Made by a program: the position numbers and the translations under genes. DNA of 64,000 bases from Asterella californica (lineage: Eukaryota; Streptophyta; Marchantiopsida; Marchantiales; Aytoniaceae). The notes beneath the pieces were generated by a model that saw nothing but the letters and a program-made list of their open reading frames with translations, was not told where the DNA came from and did not search any database. Below are positions 1 through 12,245 of this stretch, in pieces. How positions within the stretch are numbered: position 1 is the first letter of the stretch; each line of letters opens with the position of its first letter. The stretch lies in NCBI GenBank assembly GCA_036924285.1, contig JAYKYS010000011.1, forward strand, positions 1,798,001 through 1,862,000. Direction: 5' to 3'.

Positions 1-503
1 AGACGTCTACAAGATATTCTTCTTTCAAGATGGTGTATGGGTTGGAATCTAAATTACCAATCTAGTTTGACTTAATCACTTTTTAAACTTTACGAGCTGG
101 ATTGAAAAGAAAGAGTGGTCCAGCAGTTAAGAAAAAGAGGAGATAAACCTTGTTGGAGAACAAAGACAATGCACTCAACGAATTGAGATGGCTCAACTAC
201 AACAGAAGAAGAACTATGACAAGCGCTTGGTGACGAACAAAACGAAGTTATAGTCGTTTCAAAAGGATGAATGAGTGATATTATGGGATGCTATTAGACA
301 CAAGCGAGTTCAAAAGAAGTTTCTACGTTGATATTTTGGATCTTTCATCATCTCCAAAATATGGAGTAATGACACCTATGGTCTTCAAAAAAGTAGCAGT
401 TCGTTCTTCGAACCATGATATGTGAACGACGACAATCTAAAGAAGTTTTATGAACGAGATACTTCACTTTGAGGACGGAGTGAAAATTAAGTTTGGGGGT
501 AAA
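1..503 (+). pseudogene. Ty3/gypsy pol 3' end (integrase C-terminus), decayed
   Basis: This stretch aligns by eye with the integrase C-terminal part of the Athila/Tat-like element at 42,640-43,140. The shared landmarks come in the same order: a valine-tyrosine-glycine block near the left edge, the glutamine/lysine-rich stretch ending in YDKRL, the segment matching KKFLPRYFGPF, and the trailer containing GAGGACGGAGTGAAAAT. Many stops interrupt every frame, so it is a relic. The body of the element lies left of the window. The fold is the GPY/F-type C-terminal domain of gypsy integrases; assignment to the same family as the element at 36.4 kb is inference from co-linearity. Confidence 0.7.
490..503 (+). 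other. Polypurine tract of the decayed gypsy element
   Basis: A purine-rich run with GGGGG sits immediately before a TG dinucleotide at 504. It occupies the position that the related element at 43.1 kb uses for GAGGGTAAAA before its 3' LTR. It would have primed plus-strand DNA synthesis. Confidence 0.5.
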
Positions 504-1320
504 TGTCACATCACAAGTATCTCATTATTTGTGTGTTTGTTTATATTACATTCGTTAGGTATGACTATCTTATAGGTTACTCTAGTTAGAAGATCTAAAT
601 CTAGAGTTACCAAAACTAGTCATAACTGGCTGAGATAGTTACAACTAAGTTGAGGAAACTATTAGAGGTTTCACTATGGCACTACGTGACAAGTGCAGAG
701 CTCCAAATATGCTTCCCAAAAGTATGTAACTTTGTTGACCATCGCTAATTGGATGCATGACGAAAAGTCATGCATAAATATTTGAAGATGCTCCTCAAAT
801 GACATGTTAGTTTGTTGTCGTCTTTCTATTGGATAGTATGAAAAGTTAACACTTTGGAAAAGCTAAAGTAGGAGAATCTCTTACTTTAGTAAACTAGAGC
901 AATTAATATATGTACTATTTTTAAATCTTAGTAGCCTTTAGGAGTTTTACTATTTTGGATTTCACCCATAAGATAACATAACTTAGTGAAAGCTACCACT
1001 ATAAGAAATTATTGAGTATATAAGGAGAAGTTGAGAGGTTGGAAGGACTCTCATTTTCTTCTGTCTATGAGTAAAGTGAACATTGGAGACCTCGGGAATC
1101 TTTGAGTATTATGCGATGTGAAGTTGAGAGTGGGATTAGAACTTGTTTGCAGGAAACGTTATTAAGGAGAACGATGTGACCGTACGAGTCAAAGAGTTGA
1201 GTGAAGTGAATATGGGTGTAACTGAATCTTTGTAATTATGGTGCACTAGTAATCTTAGTCATCTGAGGTATTTGGATAAAAGACAGATCGACTTACAGAT
1301 TGATCATCATGACCACTTCT
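504..1320 (+). repeat. 3' LTR of the decayed gypsy element (right end uncertain)
   Basis: The LTR is taken to start at the TG directly after the polypurine tract. Its style resembles the 0.9-kb LTRs at 36.4 and 43.1 kb: short purine-rich stretches, a TATATAAGG-like motif near 1,018, and a G-rich tail. The sequence is too diverged to fix the end, and no target duplication could be read. The end given is an estimate from the length of the related LTR. Confidence 0.4.
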
Positions 1321-1328
1321 GAGACTCC

Positions 1329-2250
1329 TCAATCTCCTCCGAGAGGGGGTTTCAAGAGACATTGTTGGAAGCAAAGATTGAGAGTTAGCTCAATAGTGCT
1401 CTGCCTGCACTTGAGCATGATGTGCTTGATGTGCATGGGAATCACAGACGAGCCCATCATGTAAAGATCATTGTTTAACAGACAGAGGTAAATAAGACGT
1501 CTATTTTTATTCTCTAAAAAACAAACACCGTTCATCCTTGGAATCAAACGTTCGAGCTGAAATAGATTGTTTCTTAATGCGAGGACGTGCAAGATGTCTT
1601 AAATTAATATATTTTTTCTGTTGAGGAGTTTGACTTCAACGTCATCGTGATCTTCAATTTGAACGGTGGTGTCATCATCTTAGAGAATATGATCTTGAAG
1701 AGCATTTTCTCATTCGATTTATTTACAAAATTGATCGTGACCGAATGTCATAGGGTGGGTGACATCAGTGTCAACGTACCAATGACGGTCCACGACTCGA
1801 GGTGTAAACTCATTGTGAAGTTGAGTCATCAGTACATGTTTTTCGTTGTTGTTGTTATTGTTGTTGCGCTGGCGGTATTTTTATTACGAGAACGATGGTT
1901 CTGGTTTTGATTTTGTCATCTTGCTGTTAAAACTGATTAGACAGGGTGTTGCTACTAGAAGCTTGATTGGAGCAGTTTTGGATGTGATGTCTATTCAAAT
2001 TGCACCCAAAACACTAAATGTTGGAGTCTAGTGACCGCTTCTTAGGTTGATTCTATCCGGAGCGGTTGCCGTTCTTGCCTTGCTTGGATGGTTGACTCTT
2101 GCTCGCGAATAATGCGGTCAAAAGTTCGTGTTGCATCTTTCGACAGAAAATTTCTTCGATAAGAAGAAACGAGATGAGGTCTTGCAACATCATGGATGTT
2201 GCTTGTTCTTGTATCTACGGTTGGACATGAGGTTGTGGTAACCTTTGGGG
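1329..2250 (-). pseudogene. Ty1/copia gag-protease-preintegrase relic
   Basis: Read on the minus strand from 2,250 downwards, the features follow copia order. Near 2,015-1,975 there is a CCHC zinc knuckle (C-x2-C-x4-H-x4-C, starting CFGC). At 1,780-1,741 there is a protease-like WYVDTDVTHPMTFG, where the usual DTG or DSG is DTD. From 1,592 down there is a stretch starting HVLALRNNLFQLERL that matches the GAG-pre-integrase pattern of copia polyproteins. Stops and frame changes separate the three blocks. No LTRs were found. The protease with DTD would be inactive. Confidence 0.55.
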
Positions 2251-4743
2251 TTAAAAATCAGTATTTTCATAATGCTTGTTTAATGGTCCGTCGCTGTTCT
2301 CGCACCTCGGCTGTTTATTTTCTCGGCTGCAGTTTGTTCTTTCTCCTCGTTTGCTTCCATCATTAGTTGCTTGTTTCTCTAATTCATTCTCGCGGCTCGA
2401 CTGTTTATTTTCCTCGCTGCCATCTATTCTATGGCTGTTCTCTCTATCGTGATGTTCTGCTCAGACCATCGTTAGTTGCACCTATAGGAGTAGCTCGTTG
2501 TTCTTACGGTATGGCTCTTTCTCACTTTGCGTTTCGTTCTTTCTCCGCTGCAGAGCTTCTATTGTGAGTGTTACTTTAGCAACGCATTTGTGTTTATCTA
2601 TTCGATCGAGGTGGACGTATGGTGAATGGAATGATGATATTCTTGTCTCTATTCGTATATTCGACGCATGAGGGCCACTTTCCACTTCCGCATCATTGCA
2701 GATTGACGGTCGGTCCTTCTATGACCAATTTCTTCTGTATACAAGATTCATTCGTAGCTTCGTTCATTTTGCATCTTTTGTTCATTCTGCTTTCGAGTTT
2801 AACATGCTTGTCTTTGATCTTTGATCTGGTTGCTTCGAGGTCCAGTTTCTGGCGTGGATGACCAAAATGATTTTTGCATTGACATTCTGGAAGTGAGACA
2901 TATGACTCTCTCGACGTTCAGGTATGGTCTACTATCTTATGTTAGGAAAGCATTGCTCGATGATGAAATATTTTCTCTACTATATATGATCTCCAAAGAA
3001 CATCGGCTATCATGTCATCTGCTGAAGAAGACCAATGTTTGGACGATGTGCAGTCTTAGTCCATAGATGAAATCTCTGACACAAAATTGATTTCTAGTCT
3101 CTAACCTCTTCTTGCGAGACGCTACATACAAACCAGAATTCCCTTACCTTCCATTTTGAAAGCCCATGATTTCTTTCAGTGATACTACTCTCCTATTGAC
3201 CCGCTCTTATAGCTATCTCAAGTTGGAATTCTTTGACAGCTGACCGTCCTTTTTCCTGAAATTTGATTACATAAAAACTGGCAAGAGCTGTTATCATTGT
3301 CCCTTACATCAACTCCCGTAGCAATGACTTGCTAGGCCGTGTCGCTTTCTTGCTTACTTTACGGACGGATTTAGTCTTTACTTGCAGGACAAGCAGTATC
3401 GTCTTTTTGCTTCTCCGACTCTATTTAAACAAGAAGGACTATTCCATCCAACATTGCATTGTATATACCGCAGCAGAGTAGCCCCTTGCATCTGCACAAA
3501 GATAAAAATATCTGTCCGCTTCTTCTACCGGCACCATCTAATTTCAACCGTCAAGATGTCTCTGAGAAGGGAAGCAAAGACAAGACGGCCGACAATGGAA
3601 GTTTAAGTGAAGGTACGTAAAATTGGAAGGGATCCAGAACTAAGTTTATTTTCCCTCCTGTCAGAATTCTTGCAAAAGTAGTGCATTTCATGACTTTTCT
3701 TTTTTGAACGTGACGGTAATCTTTTCTATCTCCTCTTCTAGGATGTCATCCACATTTATTCTAAGTCTATGATAGACGTCAAGAAAAGCATACTTCAGGC
3801 TCTAGGTTGACATACAAAATGTCCGCTGGATAGCGAGATGTGCATAAACCTTCTGTCCAACAAATGTCTGCATACTTTCATCGACATGATTGGCTATTGT
3901 TTGAAAGACGAGAAAAAAGAACACCATCTAGCCAGCATGAAAGATATTTCTGAGAGCATGAAGAATAATGGAAGATAGCTTTTACATTGTTGGGAGCAGC
4001 AGATACGAAAAATAGAGTTGAGTTAACATATATGAATATCCTTCCTAGGATCCTCAATTTAACAACTACAAGTCCTCCCATCTCGGGGGGTTCACTAACA
4101 ATTTTTGTTATAAACACGTGTAAGTAAAATAGCATATTTTAAATTATTTTTAGCAAAATTTTATAAATTAATAAATCTAAATTAAGCTATATTTTATCTT
4201 TAAATGAGTTTTAAAGTAAAAATAAGGTACTTTTTAAAAAAATAGAAATAAAATAGAGATATTAAAATACCTCTTGACTCGCAGATGTTATAAGCAAAAT
4301 ACAAAGAGTTGATCCTTCAAGCCTCCCCCACTCTTGAACACCTTCTCTCGTTGTCTTCGTGCTATGTTGACATCTAGAAATTACTTTGCATCACCACGAT
4401 CGCTGATGTAACCCTGACTGCAGAAACGTCGATACGATTCACTATGAAACTATTAGTTGAGACCACACAATGTAACTCCACAAGATATAGAGAATATTTT
4501 CATTTTCAGAGACAACCGGCGATGCTTTCATTGCAAACACCGCTACTTTTCAAATGCGGAAGAGAGGAAGGACGTTGATCCCTAAGCAAAAGGGCCTTAC
4601 ACTCCTACCTAAAAGCCGTCGGACCACTACGATAATGAAAAAAGTAATTAGATCACACAGATGGAAGAGCATACGGACGATCGGCTCCTGAAGTTTATTC
4701 CCCTTGCTTAGACTTTCTTTCGAAGCACTGGTTCCTACAAAGG
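2251..4743. other. No gene recognised
   Basis: Only short overlapping ORFs occur (longest about 85 codons), none with a familiar motif. The part around 2,280-2,900 is pyrimidine-rich on the plus strand. Read on the minus strand it may be the variable upstream part of the copia relic's gag, but I could not confirm this. From about 4,130 to 4,270 the sequence is strongly AT-rich. The stretch 4,070-4,250 resembles 12,570-12,750 (shared GGTTCACT followed by an ACAAACACGTG-type block), so it belongs to a dispersed repeat. Confidence 0.4.
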
Positions 4744-4930
4744 TTTTCCTATCGATGTTTGAAATCTAGCTATCAGCTAGAAGTCTACTACATTACTACA
4801 AGTATACTGTTACTACTTTCAAATATTCCTTTCCTATCGATGTTTGAATTGCACTATCAGCTACAAGTATAGTACACTGCTACAAGTGTATTTTCACTAC
4901 TTTCACACTTTATATACATTTTGTTTATGA
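4744..4930. repeat. Two-copy tandem repeat, period 86 bp
   Basis: The 19-base string TTTCCTATCGATGTTTGAA occurs at 4,744 and again at 4,830. In each case it is followed by a related CTATCAGCTA..CTACAAGTAT block and an ACTACTTTCA end. The copies differ by small substitutions. No coding potential is apparent. Confidence 0.7.
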
Positions 4931-5599
4931 AAACCATCGTTTCATATAGGCTGTAGGCTACACGGCTTTGAGACTTGCTCTTGAAAACATTTCGTTCTGA
5001 AATTAAAACCTCGTTGTATTTCTGTACATTGTATCAAAACCAATGTTTCTCGCTTTCGTTCCTGTACATACGTCTGGTTATTGAAGTACATGGCTTTCAG
5101 ACTTGGTCTTGAAGAACTTGCTCTAGCTATTGGCTATGAGATAAGGAGGTCCTCAGCATTGGTTTTCTGCCTCAAACTCTTCTGCCATAGTTTGATACTT
5201 AAATAAATTTTGTTAGAAAAGAAACCTTTGTTTCACATGGGCACCTCAGCAAAAAAACTGAATTTTGCTTCAAAACAAGACAAGTTACAGGACCTTGGTC
5301 CTGATCTCTCATTGGCCCATGACAGAAAGTATTTATTAGCACAAAATATTTAATATGCACCTGCTGATAGTTAGAGCAAGCGGTGAATATACAAGGAAGT
5401 GTACCATAGTACACTTGTGAAATTTATTAAGAGAAAAAGATACAGACCAAATAAGAAACATCATGGTCGATGCAACAAAGAATCAAACACCTTGATGAAG
5501 AACCCTTGTATCTGAGTACATGCGAGGGATCTGGCAAACCCACTCCTAACGACAACCTAGCATAAGAGCAAAGCTATATACATTATCAAGAACGATGAA

Positions 5600-7450
5600 A
5601 CTTAACAACATACGTACATGACAATAGCAACAATGCAACCTGATGTATATAAGATTGCAAACCAGTGATTAGCTAAGTGAGTTGCTCGTACAATTGGGTG
5701 GAGAGTTGACTAGAGGAACGCCAGAGCAGCTGAAAATCGATGTTGGTTGGGAGAAACTGAGCCGCTTTGTATGTGTAGTTAACGTCGGTCAACGATATCA
5801 TGTAACGGAAGCCACCATGGAAAAGAAGCCAGTGAATTCTGAAAGAGAAAGAAACAACAATATCTCCAGCAATAGAGCTAAAACTGAAGTAGAAAGAAGT
5901 ATATACTATGTAGCTATATGCGGAGGACTTAAGTTGGAAAATGTGAGAAGTAGATTCGGAAGAGTGATAGAATACGTCGCGAGAGGTTGTAACAATACTA
6001 AGGGGGTGTCAAAGTTAAATAAAAATATTCCTCCACATACACTGTGAGAAATGTCATAAGAAATTATCAAGCAACTTTGTACAAGACCGCTCTTCACCGA
6101 GAGAGTTGACATTTTGAATGGACAAAAATATTTCTTTATTAAATCTTTTCTGCCTCAGGCCACTTGGGATTCATAGTGTGAGTATTCACTTTCTTACTGC
6201 CACCACCCACGATCGAAATGATCAAAAATGAATAAACAAATGCATATGAGCATTTTTTGCAGACACCTATAGAGAAAGCATGTAGATGTCCGGCCGAAAC
6301 CGTAACTCCACCCCGAGGGCAAAAATTCTCTTGGAAAATTTCTAACTTGACACCCCTACTATCTCAAAGGTATTATCATTTAAAACAAACGAGGAAGAAA
6401 TGAGGAACACGAATATTCCCAAAGGAATATGTAAATACATCCAATACCCTAAGAAAACCGTGCAGTCTGGGAGGAGTGCCGTAAAGAAACTTTGATGCAG
6501 AATCAACTAACCGAAAAGAACATCACGAGGATGGGGAAGTCTTTCATGTTCACCCAGTGCCAAGAGGAGAGATCTGGTAAGGGAGAGTGGGTTACCTCCA
6601 GGGTACAGTTAATAATAGCAAGGAAGGGATGGCGTAAGAGATATAGTCAGAACTGACTAATGTAAAATATTTAAAACCTTTCTAGTTTTAGAAAGAAGTG
6701 CGGGTTTACAATCGATAAGTCAACAAAATATATTCATCAAATTACTTTTGGCTGTATCTTCCAGGATTAAGAACTAAACAATGATCTTTTGGCTGTATCT
6801 TCCATATAGTTTTGTGCTAGAACTATCCGTGTGACTGCCACAAGTATTGGCTTCTTGCTTCATTAAGATTTATCTTTATTAACATCGAAATGTGTAAAAG
6901 AAGGCACTCTGAATGACCAATTTAAGCATAGTAAGTCATGATTAACCGCAATTTAGTAAGAAATTCCTTCTGTCTAAAAAACAAAGTCGAATTTTCTTTT
7001 GCATCACAAAATCCAAGCATGCGCATATATAAATTTAAAATTCTAAATCAAATATGTAGTTTTCTTTCCTAGTAAATACTCTCACTGTCAAGATTTCAGT
7101 CAAACCAATGTTTTGGTAGGGAACATGCAGTTGAAATGTACCCGCGGTTGAATAATTTTACTCAAAGGTGAGACTTTTTGAACTAGAGTTATCGTTAGAG
7201 GCGGGCGATGCCAACTGCTTCCTGTAGTTGTAGAAGACTCCACTGTTTATGGCATTTAGTTTTACACACACTACTTTGGCGATTTTGGGGGACAAAAAGA
7301 TTAGGTGAATGAATTAGACAACGCACTGTTTCTTGATAATACCAATATATGTACCCATTAAGCTAATATTAGGAACATTGAATGATTGGATTTTTGTATG
7401 ATTTATTCTGTTGACTGGTTCATATTGGAAGAGTATGCAACCGACTAGAA
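5600..7450. repeat. Segmental duplication, copy A
   Basis: Several blocks match 10,840-12,245 in the same order. One contains GTATATAAGATTGCAAACCAG (5,645-5,665). Another contains GAAGCCACCATGGAAAAGAA and CCAGTGAATTCTGAAAGAG (5,808-5,850). A third is the end block with TTTATGGCATTTAGTTTTA and the later GAGTATGCAA. Copy A is longer because the spacers differ. A 121-codon ORF at 5,682-6,047 lies inside it, but its frame is not kept in copy B, so I do not call it a gene. It holds the empty site of the MITE found in copy B (TACTA at 5,904-5,908). Confidence 0.6.
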
Positions 7451-9400
7451 TAAAAATCTCTCGAATCGCGCTTCGTATCGGTGAAGCTACCGAATTTCAT
7501 CCAAGGTACACGAGAAAGTGCTCGAACACGCTGATGAGCGAAAACTAGTGCTCTCATTGTTTGAAATGTTGTGTCCTTGGCGCAATCGAGATATGCAAAA
7601 TCTATATGAGATTCTTCTGTGAAGCTTCATTGAGTCAGTTAGGGTACGGAAACTAGGACAACTAGAATTGCTTGAAACAACAAAAACATTCGATAGATAC
7701 AAACTACGTTTTGCTAACCGGCTGACTGTAGAATGCATGGTCTATCCCAAAGAGTAAGTGCAACGACGTTGCTCTCTAGGGCTATGGAATATGCAGTCCT
7801 GCTTGGAGACTCTCCACCACGGAGGATGGCGAGCCATCGACAAGCGATTGATATTTGACGTTCACACGGGACTTCGCGAACACCGAAAGCTACAGAAGCT
7901 GGTCGCTCCACGGTGTAAAAGCAGCACTCAGCCTGAGTGCTTAACTTCCGTCACACGTAGTTAAAGGAAGAGATGCCTAGATGGCAACAAGAGAATCTGA
8001 GACTGCAATGTCATGAACCAAACAACACATCCGCTACAGCTATAACGAAAGCACGTTGTATGGCGTCGTAAGACTCCCACCCCAAACACCGATCCTCACG
8101 CAGTAAATTGAGCACATGTCACCTATTGCAAATTCAGTCATCACTTCTACACCCTGCAAGCAAGCAGCGACCCGACATCTACAACAAGCAAACTCACGGG
8201 GAAATATTAGCTAGGCAGCTTCTGATCATAAAAGAACCGCTCGAACCGAACGCCAAATCGATTTTCCTTGCGCTCAAAACATCTGCCAGCAAAAGACTAC
8301 GATCTGAGAACTCCGAGTCCTCTCGTGAGCAATCGTCCGATACCGTCCTTGGCCAAACGTCATTCCCAAACTGATCACTACTTACTCTCATTGGGGATCC
8401 CAGCAAGCGCGAAGGATAATGTACTACGCGAGAATGTGATCTGTACACGGCAATTATGGGTTCAATGGAGCCATAAGCAGCTGCGTTACCAGCTTCAAAA
8501 AAAAAAACCGTTGGGGAACCCTAAACGGCCACGTTTCTACCTTTCTAACCACGACAAACTCCGACGGACTTTTATCGATTTCGAATATTGAAGAGAAAAG
8601 AAGAAATTCTCTCCAGTTCGCCGAATCTAGAAGACGGGACCGAAAGCACGACGAGATATCTCGCTGCAGACATTTACTTCCTCAGACCCGGAACTCTACG
8701 TTCGATTTGCTCCTAGGATTCACTTTCTCACACGTTGTAAAATAGTGCGTGTCAAACTAAAACAAAATATTTTCTATATACAGAAGTAAAAAGGCTGTAG
8801 TTTTTGTCCAAGGCAGCCATCGGTTAAGGTGGTGTTTTTGAATCGCTATTAATATTTAACCTTTTGAGTTTTTGACTTCTCGAAAATTACAGTATAAATT
8901 TTTAAGTCTTGAACTTTAATCAATTGAAACTCACGTCAGATTTGAACACAAGGTAAGTTAAAGACGCCCTCAGGCGTTTCCTGTTGACATCTCCGGAGTT
9001 GCCAGTAAAAAACGTCTGCGGCCAAAGCTAGAACCTTGGGAAATGTAAAGAATTCTCTTTTAAGAAGAAACAACATCATAGTGACAAAAATATAGGCTAT
9101 AGGTGACCAACTTGTCTATGCTCATATTCAACGTTTTCAGAACTGCATATTCACTCTCTTGGTTTTCCAGTAGCATGCTACGTTCGGGGGTGCATTATTT
9201 TCCCAGACTGCTTAGGAAAAGAAGAACCGCTTTTCGATGTTTTTCTTTTTTTTCGCACTTGTTCTATCATTGCTTGTCATTTATCACAATATGAGTCCTT
9301 GACATCAAAATTTAAAGTTTCTCGTCATGTCTTTTTTTCTCGTTCTCTTTTACAAGTCTTCGTACTGTCCATGTATTATTCACTCTGGCTTGCATATTTT
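7451..9400. other. No gene recognised
   Basis: A more GC-rich block runs from about 7,480 to 8,740, with several overlapping ORFs of 65-107 codons on both strands. No domain is recognisable and none stands out. A short poly-A run lies at 8,498-8,508. Unannotated transposon remains or a lineage-specific short gene cannot be excluded. Transcript data would be needed to choose a strand. Confidence 0.3.
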
Positions 9401-9510
9401 TTTTCTTGAAAGAAGAACGTCTTTTACGGTCCTTTTACGTGCAAGGGTGCTCGAACTCTAGACCTTGAACCTGTTAATGAGCACAGTTTCCACTGTGCTA
9501 ATTCAAACGT
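9401..9510 (-). mobile_element. SINE-like, tRNA-derived Pol III head
   Basis: On the minus strand an A-box-like TAGCACAGTGG (9,500-9,490) is followed after 33 bases by a B-box-like GTTCGAGCA (9,456-9,448). This is the spacing and order of an internal Pol III promoter in a tRNA gene. GCAC/GTGC around the A box can pair like a D-stem. The acceptor and T-stem do not close, so it is not a functional tRNA gene. The last B-box base departs from GWTCRANNC. Element ends and target duplications were not found. Confidence 0.3.
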
Positions 9511-10834
9511 TTGTAAGGCTGACTGACTTTTTGACCTGATAACGTTATGCACGAGGTCAGACCAGACCTACCAAGACCGCGCCACTTCAGCATTTGCTAA
9601 CCGAGAAAAAAGATGTTTTGTTGTAGCTGTTTTCCCCTCCGTCTTCTGTAGGTTACCGCTATTTATGCGGTAGCCAACCCCCTTTTTCCTTCTACGTCCG
9701 TCATCCTCATTCCGCGATTGGGATGCTTATTCAACGTGATGGATCCAAAATACAGAATAATACTCTAGACTTAATTTCTTTCAAGCAAGAAGTCGATTTA
9801 TTAAACAATCGCAAACCGACAAGCGAAGCCTCACCACAAACAGATCCCATGCCAGGACCACAGGTCACCGCAGAGGGAGACTGGTGGCAGGGTGAAGAGC
9901 CATCAGACAAGAACACAACGGGACAGTAGGAGTAAAGTTCTCACACGTGGCAATTGACACCTGTCCAAGTTAGAACGACGGAAGTCACACACATGTGGAC
10001 GCAGTGTCTTTTGTTTACTCGAGCTCCACATGGAATGTGATGAATTTCCCTTGAGTTGTGATACCGAACCAAGCGCATCCACATTTTCGTTTGAATGTCA
10101 AGATGCGCATCTTGGTTTGAGATTCGCTTGTTCTTTCCCTGACTCTAGATTTATGCGAGATTGAGAATTTTCGTTTGAGAGAAAGAGTGGAAAAGAAACA
10201 CAAAACTCTTTAATAAGGAATATTTGATAATTTATACAAGACAAATTAAATCCTTTTCACATTGAGAAAAAAATTTCTACGGATGTTAATTGTAGTTGTA
10301 TCTATGTACTGAATGAACTTAGACTAGCATTTTTGGCACCTCCTTCGTATTCATTCTAGCATGCATGATGGATTATCTGAGCTCCGTCCATCTATTAAAT
10401 GGATTTAATAATCAATGTTCAAGAGAAGAAAATATATCCAAGAAAAAATTTCTAGTGTAGAATATCCTCTCTTTTTGGTGGAAAAGCGACGATACACCTG
10501 TGGACTTTATTAAAAAGAAAAAAGAATGTAGATCCAGTTAGAAAAGCCAGAGCCAAGAGAGCAAAGAAACCGAGACGAAGAAGAAATTTTGTACCGAAAT
10601 ACAAGAAGACAAGAAGATGATCCCTTGGCAAACTTACTCCTTGATGATCTCCTAGTGATATCATTTGGCAGGTAACAGTTATTTGCTTGCTCCATCCTCT
10701 CCACTAATCATCGACTGTCTCCATGCTATCTCGTCATGTCGGACGCTAAGGTGGACTGATATGTCAGCTTTCAGTCCACTCTCATTGGCAACTGTCTTTT
10801 GCCAATGGGAAGGTGGATCATGCATAAGATGGTG
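9511..10834. other. No gene recognised; one 68-codon ORF
   Basis: An ATG ORF at 9,723-9,929 would encode a small hydrophilic protein rich in Q, D, E and P near its end. It has no recognisable domain and no paralogue in the window. Several 60-70 codon ORFs on both strands between 10,015 and 10,850 overlap one another and look accidental. Nothing else is supported. Confidence 0.3.
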
Positions 10835-11120
10835 TGAATACAATATCTAAGATATATACATGACAGTACAACAATACAACTTGAGATATATAAGGTTGTA
10901 ACCCTGTGATTAACTAAGTCAGTGGCCCATGAGAGTACTATGTAGTTAAACCTCCGTTACTGATACTTAGGGTATGGTAACCCAAACCTTTCATTTTTCG
11001 ACGACTGCAGTCACGAAATGTGCCACTCTGGGTTATCTAGAGCGATTTGCACCTGTTCATCTCATTTCCGTCTGGTTTCCAAATCTGATGTGGAAAATTT
11101 ATAATTTATTATCGTTTAAA

Positions 11121-11166
11121 AGCACTTTTAATTGTGCTGTTAAACGATAGCACAATTAAAAGTGCT
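11121..11166. repeat. 18-bp perfect inverted repeat (hairpin)
   Basis: The arm AGCACTTTTAATTGTGCT at 11,121-11,138 is the exact reverse complement of 11,149-11,166. The loop is 10 bases, GTTAAACGAT. ATCGTTTA (11,111-11,118) and TAAACGAT (11,141-11,148) add a second overlapping pairing. It is a possible foldback MITE core. It sits in the part of copy B that has no counterpart in copy A. Confidence 0.75.
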
Positions 11167-11463
11167 ATCGTTTCGCAAATATAATTTCGCTCTAAAAACT
11201 GAAAAATATCAGAAATCAGTAATCTAAAATTTGAGTCTTTTTGTATTCCAAGAAAGCTTTTCTGAAGAGGAATTTTGAATTAAAACAAGAATCTGAAGGG
11301 GATATTCTCCTTGTATAACTTTTACAGCAGGGGGTTAAAGCAGATCAACAGCATCAAGTAATGAAAGCCACCATGAAAAAGAATCCAGTGAATTCTGAAA
11401 GAGCAAGAGAGAAAAGAATCTCAACAATAAAGCTAAAACTGAAGCATAGACAAGTATGTACTA

Positions 11464-11784
11464 GGGCCACTAAAACCTTGTCCGTAAAGGATCCCCGTAA
11501 TTCCTGTAAAATTGTTTATAGGTTTTTGACATAAATTTTACAGTCACTTAAATAAAGTCAGTTACAGTTAGTTACAGTTACAATTACAGTCAGTTACATA
11601 AAATTTACAGTCATTTGATATTTGCAGTCTATTCCCGTAGACTTGATTTTTTCTGAACCATTGGGAAAATTCCAATCGGACGTCTACAAATATTCTCCCA
11701 CTCTGAGAAAGTGTGGAATTCGAGACTTAAGTCTTTCCATCTAGTTCCTGTAATTTTTGTTACGAGTTTAGGTTTGAGTTGCCC
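11464..11784. mobile_element. MITE, 321 bp, with TACTA target duplication
   Basis: The left end GGGCCACTAAAACCT matches the inverted right end (GGGCAACTCAAACCT on the other strand) at 13 of 15 positions. TACTA flanks it at 11,459-11,463 and 11,785-11,789. The duplicated locus at 5,904 shows the same flanking sequence with a single TACTA and no insert. The interior holds repeated CAGTTACA/CAGTTAGTTACA words and no ORF. The superfamily is uncertain: the GGGCC start recalls Tourist/PIF-type elements, but their usual target is three bases. Confidence 0.75.
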
Positions 11785-12245
11785 TACTATGTAAATAGGA
11801 GTTGTTAAGTTGCAAAGGGTGAGAAGTAGACTTGGGAAGAGTCACTATGATAGAAGACGTGATGAAGGGCTGTAAGAGGGAGAAGCAAGGAAGAACAATC
11901 TAGAACAAACGAGGAAGCAGCTTGTCAATATTTCAATCAAATAAATATATTGTCGAAGATCATGCAACATAAATATTAAACAACCGTGGTTAAATACTTT
12001 ACTCAAAATAAGACTTTCATTCGAGACATCGTTAGCGTATATATATATTGTGGAAAAGTCTTGTACCTTGTACTTGTCGTTTCATTTTGTCGCAAGAGAC
12101 TCATTGTTTATGACATTTAGTTTTATCCACACTCATTGAGCGATTTTTGGAGAAAGAAAATCACACTATCTCTTGATAACACTAATAGCACACTCTTGTG
12201 TTGTTTAGTGCTTTGTGGTGAAAGAGTATGCAAAACGATGCAGTC

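Larger units (their letters stand above)
10835..12245. repeat. Segmental duplication, copy B
   Basis: This is co-linear with 5,600-7,450. Matching blocks include GATATATAAGGTTGTAACCC near 10,892, GAAAGCCACCATGAAAAAGAA near 11,362 followed by CCAGTGAATTCTGAAAGAG, GTGAGAAGTAGA near 11,820, and TTTATGACATTTAGTTTTA near 12,107. It differs from copy A by a 321-bp MITE insertion (11,464-11,784) and by unrelated spacer sequence at about 10,940-11,340. No frame is conserved between the copies. Confidence 0.6.

Noticed and set aside
5682..6047. 121-codon plus-strand ORF
   Set aside because: No domain, and the reading frame is not kept in the duplicated copy at 10.8-12.2 kb.
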